Assembly: GCA_905181865.1 (NCBI GenBank)
Contig: CAJIZG010000005.1
Span: forward strand, 478,705-542,704
Source of the DNA: Urechidicola croceus
Lineage (GTDB): Bacteria > Bacteroidota > Bacteroidia > Flavobacteriales > Flavobacteriaceae
Direction: 5' to 3'
DNA length: 64,000 bases
Each line of letters begins with the position of its first letter. Position 1 is the stretch's first letter. Positions 62,728-64,000 of this stretch are shown here, piece by piece. The notes beneath the pieces were generated by a model. That model was given only the letters and a program-made list of their open reading frames with translations, was not told where the DNA came from and did no database searches. The translations under genes were made by a program, and so were the position numbers.

Positions 62728-62774
62728 CAAATATAGGCTGGAAACTTTAGAAACACAAAAAGTTTTTAAAGTTT
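62728..62774 (-). promoter_or_regulatory. Promoter and candidate TetR operator of the efflux operon
   Basis: The minus strand has TATATTTG at 62728-62735 (a full -7 match) and, 20 bases upstream, a TTTTG ending at 62756, the right distance for the -33 element. Between and over them lies an inverted repeat AAACTTT (62742-62748), ten bases, AAAGTTT (62759-62765), with a third AAAGTTT at 62768-62774. Its place over the -33 box suits a repressor site for the TetR protein. Confidence 0.5.
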
Positions 62775-62830
62775 TTACAATTTTTTAACTATTTCTTATT
62801 CTCAAGAATTATTTTTACAAAAAAACAAAC

Positions 62831-63802
62831 GTGGTGATTTCTAAATTAAGAAAAGAGTTTTTAGAGTATTTGGAAAGTGTAGTCAAGGTAAAGGAGCCTA
62901 CAAATCTTTACGAACCCATAGAGTATATATTAAAATTGGGGGGTAAACGGATGCGTCCTGTTTTGACGTTAATGAGTGCAGACTTATTTGGAGTAGATTT
63001 TTATGCTGCAATGAACGCGGCAATGGCTGTTGAGGTTTTTCATAATTTTACGTTGGTTCATGATGATATTATGGATGATGCTCCCTTGAGAAGAGGGAAA
63101 GTTACTGTGCATGAAAAATGGAATCCTAATATTGGTATCTTGTCTGGTGACGCCATGATGATTTCGGGATATCAGTATCTGGAAACCTATGATCCTGAAG
63201 TATTTAAAAAATTAGTACAGGTATTTAGCAAAACGGCAATAGAAGTTTGCGAAGGGCAACAGATGGATGTGGATTTTGAAACGAGGGCAGATGTCAAAAT
63301 TGAAGAATATTTGAAAATGATTGGGTTAAAAACTTCTGTTTTGGTGGGGTGTGCATTGAAAATGGGTGCGATCGTGGCAAAGACTTCAGAAGAGAATGCA
63401 CAACTTATTTATAATTTTGGATTAAACTTGGGTCTTGCTTTTCAGTTACAAGATGATTATTTAGATACCTATGGGGACCCAATAACCTTTGGAAAGGTAA
63501 TTGGAGGAGATATTATGGAGAATAAAAAAACATTTCTTTATTTAGTTGCTATACGTGATTGTAACGAAGAAGATCATATGATATTATTGGATTTGTATTC
63601 AGAAAAACGAGCAGATAATAAAGACAAGATTAGAGCGGTGAAAAGAATATTTAGCCAATATGAAATCCCTCGAATTATAAAGACTGAAATTGAAATTTAT
63701 ACTCAAAAGGCATTTGAGTGTTTGGATTTAATTACTATTTCGAAAAGTAAAAAAGTAGCGCTAAAAGAATTTGGAAATTCGTTAATGCAAAGAGATGTTT
63801 GA
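62831..63802 (+). CDS. Polyprenyl diphosphate synthase
   Basis: This trans-isoprenyl diphosphate synthase joins isopentenyl units into a C15-C40 chain, in the cytosol, for menaquinone side chains or other isoprenoids. The 323-residue protein has the substrate segment LKLGGKRMRPVLTLM, the first Asp-rich motif HDDIMDDAPLRRG (Asp78, Asp79, Asp82) and the second, QLQDDYLDTYGDP. GKVIGGDIMENKKTF is also typical. The start is GTG; two GTG codons stand side by side (62831 and 62834). Product chain length cannot be read by eye. The gene is divergent from the TetR operon and overlaps the next gene by 8 bases. Confidence 0.93.
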   Translation: MVISKLRKEFLEYLESVVKVKEPTNLYEPIEYILKLGGKRMRPVLTLMSADLFGVDFYAAMNAAMAVEVFHNFTLVHDDIMDDAPLRRGKVTVHEKWNPNIGILSGDAMMISGYQYLETYDPEVFKKLVQVFSKTAIEVCEGQQMDVDFETRADVKIEEYLKMIGLKTSVLVGCALKMGAIVAKTSEENAQLIYNFGLNLGLAFQLQDDYLDTYGDPITFGKVIGGDIMENKKTFLYLVAIRDCNEEDHMILLDLYSEKRADNKDKIRAVKRIFSQYEIPRIIKTEIEIYTQKAFECLDLITISKSKKVALKEFGNSLMQRDV

Positions 63803-64000
63803 GGATCAAACGGGACTGGTGATTTTTGAAAAAATCAATAAAAATAATTTATATGTTAAACTCATCAATCAGTTCAATAAAGATTTTCTTCTTACGGGCT
63901 TATCATCTAGTTTTTCGCAGACGCTACTTCGTGAAGATCTGATTCATACTCTAGTAGATTTAATCGAAGACCTTGTAATGAATCGGTTTTCTGATTACTT
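63795..64000 (+). CDS. Start of an unknown gene (partial)
   Basis: An ATG at 63795, overlapping the end of the polyprenyl synthase gene by 8 bases, opens a frame that runs to the window edge (68 complete codons). The visible part begins MFEDQTGLVIFEKINKNN and is hydrophilic with leucine-rich helices (TLLREDLIHTLVDLIEDLV). There is no signal peptide. The overlap suggests translational coupling with the synthase. I do not recognise the family. Confidence 0.6.
   Translation, partial: MFEDQTGLVIFEKINKNNLYVKLINQFNKDFLLTGLSSSFSQTLLREDLIHTLVDLIEDLVMNRFSDY

Overview
The window looks like a chromosomal segment of a marine, low-GC member of the Bacteroidota, most likely family Flavobacteriaceae. Evidence: SusC/SusD genes, many lipoproteins, Bacteroidota-type promoter boxes (TAnnTTTG), weak Shine-Dalgarno signals with several TTG/GTG starts, and a DUF3098-uppP-truB cluster. 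I see no phage, insertion sequence, CRISPR array, rRNA or tRNA. The genus cannot be fixed by eye.

Layout. (1) 1-2.5 kb: tail of a membrane protein, a lipoprotein sulfatase, and tsaB. (2) 2.6-9.1 kb, minus strand: a respiratory operon with heme O synthase, two cytochrome oxidase subunit III genes, subunit IV, a degenerate SCO-like protein, a true SCO protein, a DUF420 protein, a small membrane protein and a TolC-type porin. (3) 9.4-13.2 kb: an SLC13-type and a YidK-like sodium symporter. (4) 13.3-34.6 kb: a polysaccharide utilisation locus (PUL) that looks specific for laminarin-type beta-1,3-glucan. It holds a membrane-spanning one-component regulator, SusC, SusD, a surface lipoprotein with three tandem 165-residue modules, a second binding lipoprotein, a GH16 endo-glucanase, a cytoplasmic GH149-like beta-1,3-glucan phosphorylase, a lipoprotein GH17, an unassigned clan GH-A lipoprotein, a GPH-type sugar symporter, a signal-less GH17 and a secreted endonuclease/exonuclease/phosphatase-fold protein. 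(5) 34.6-37.9 kb: a decayed gene, an octaheme cytochrome c with TPRs, and a second gene remnant. (6) 37.9-45 kb, minus strand: a GH31 alpha-glucosidase and the glycogen operon glgA-glgC-glgB. (7) 45-55.3 kb: housekeeping genes lepA, dusB, a LolC/E-type permease, rbfA, methylmalonyl-CoA epimerase, ftsX, DUF3098, uppP and truB, two proteins of unknown role, and a frameshifted LytTR gene. (8) 55.5-62.7 kb, minus strand: recX and a TetR-controlled tripartite RND efflux operon. (9) the end: a polyprenyl diphosphate synthase and the start of an unknown gene.

How it may work. GH16 cuts laminarin at the surface, SusC/D and the binding lipoproteins capture and import it, and periplasmic GH17/GH-A enzymes trim or remodel it. 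The GPH symporter would take oligosaccharides into the cytosol. There the GH149-like phosphorylase would release alpha-glucose-1-phosphate, the substrate of GlgC, whose gene lies about 13 kb downstream. No GH3 beta-glucosidase and no GH30 are present. A phosphorolytic route from laminarin to glycogen is therefore the most interesting system-level idea here. It is an inference from gene content and has not been shown.
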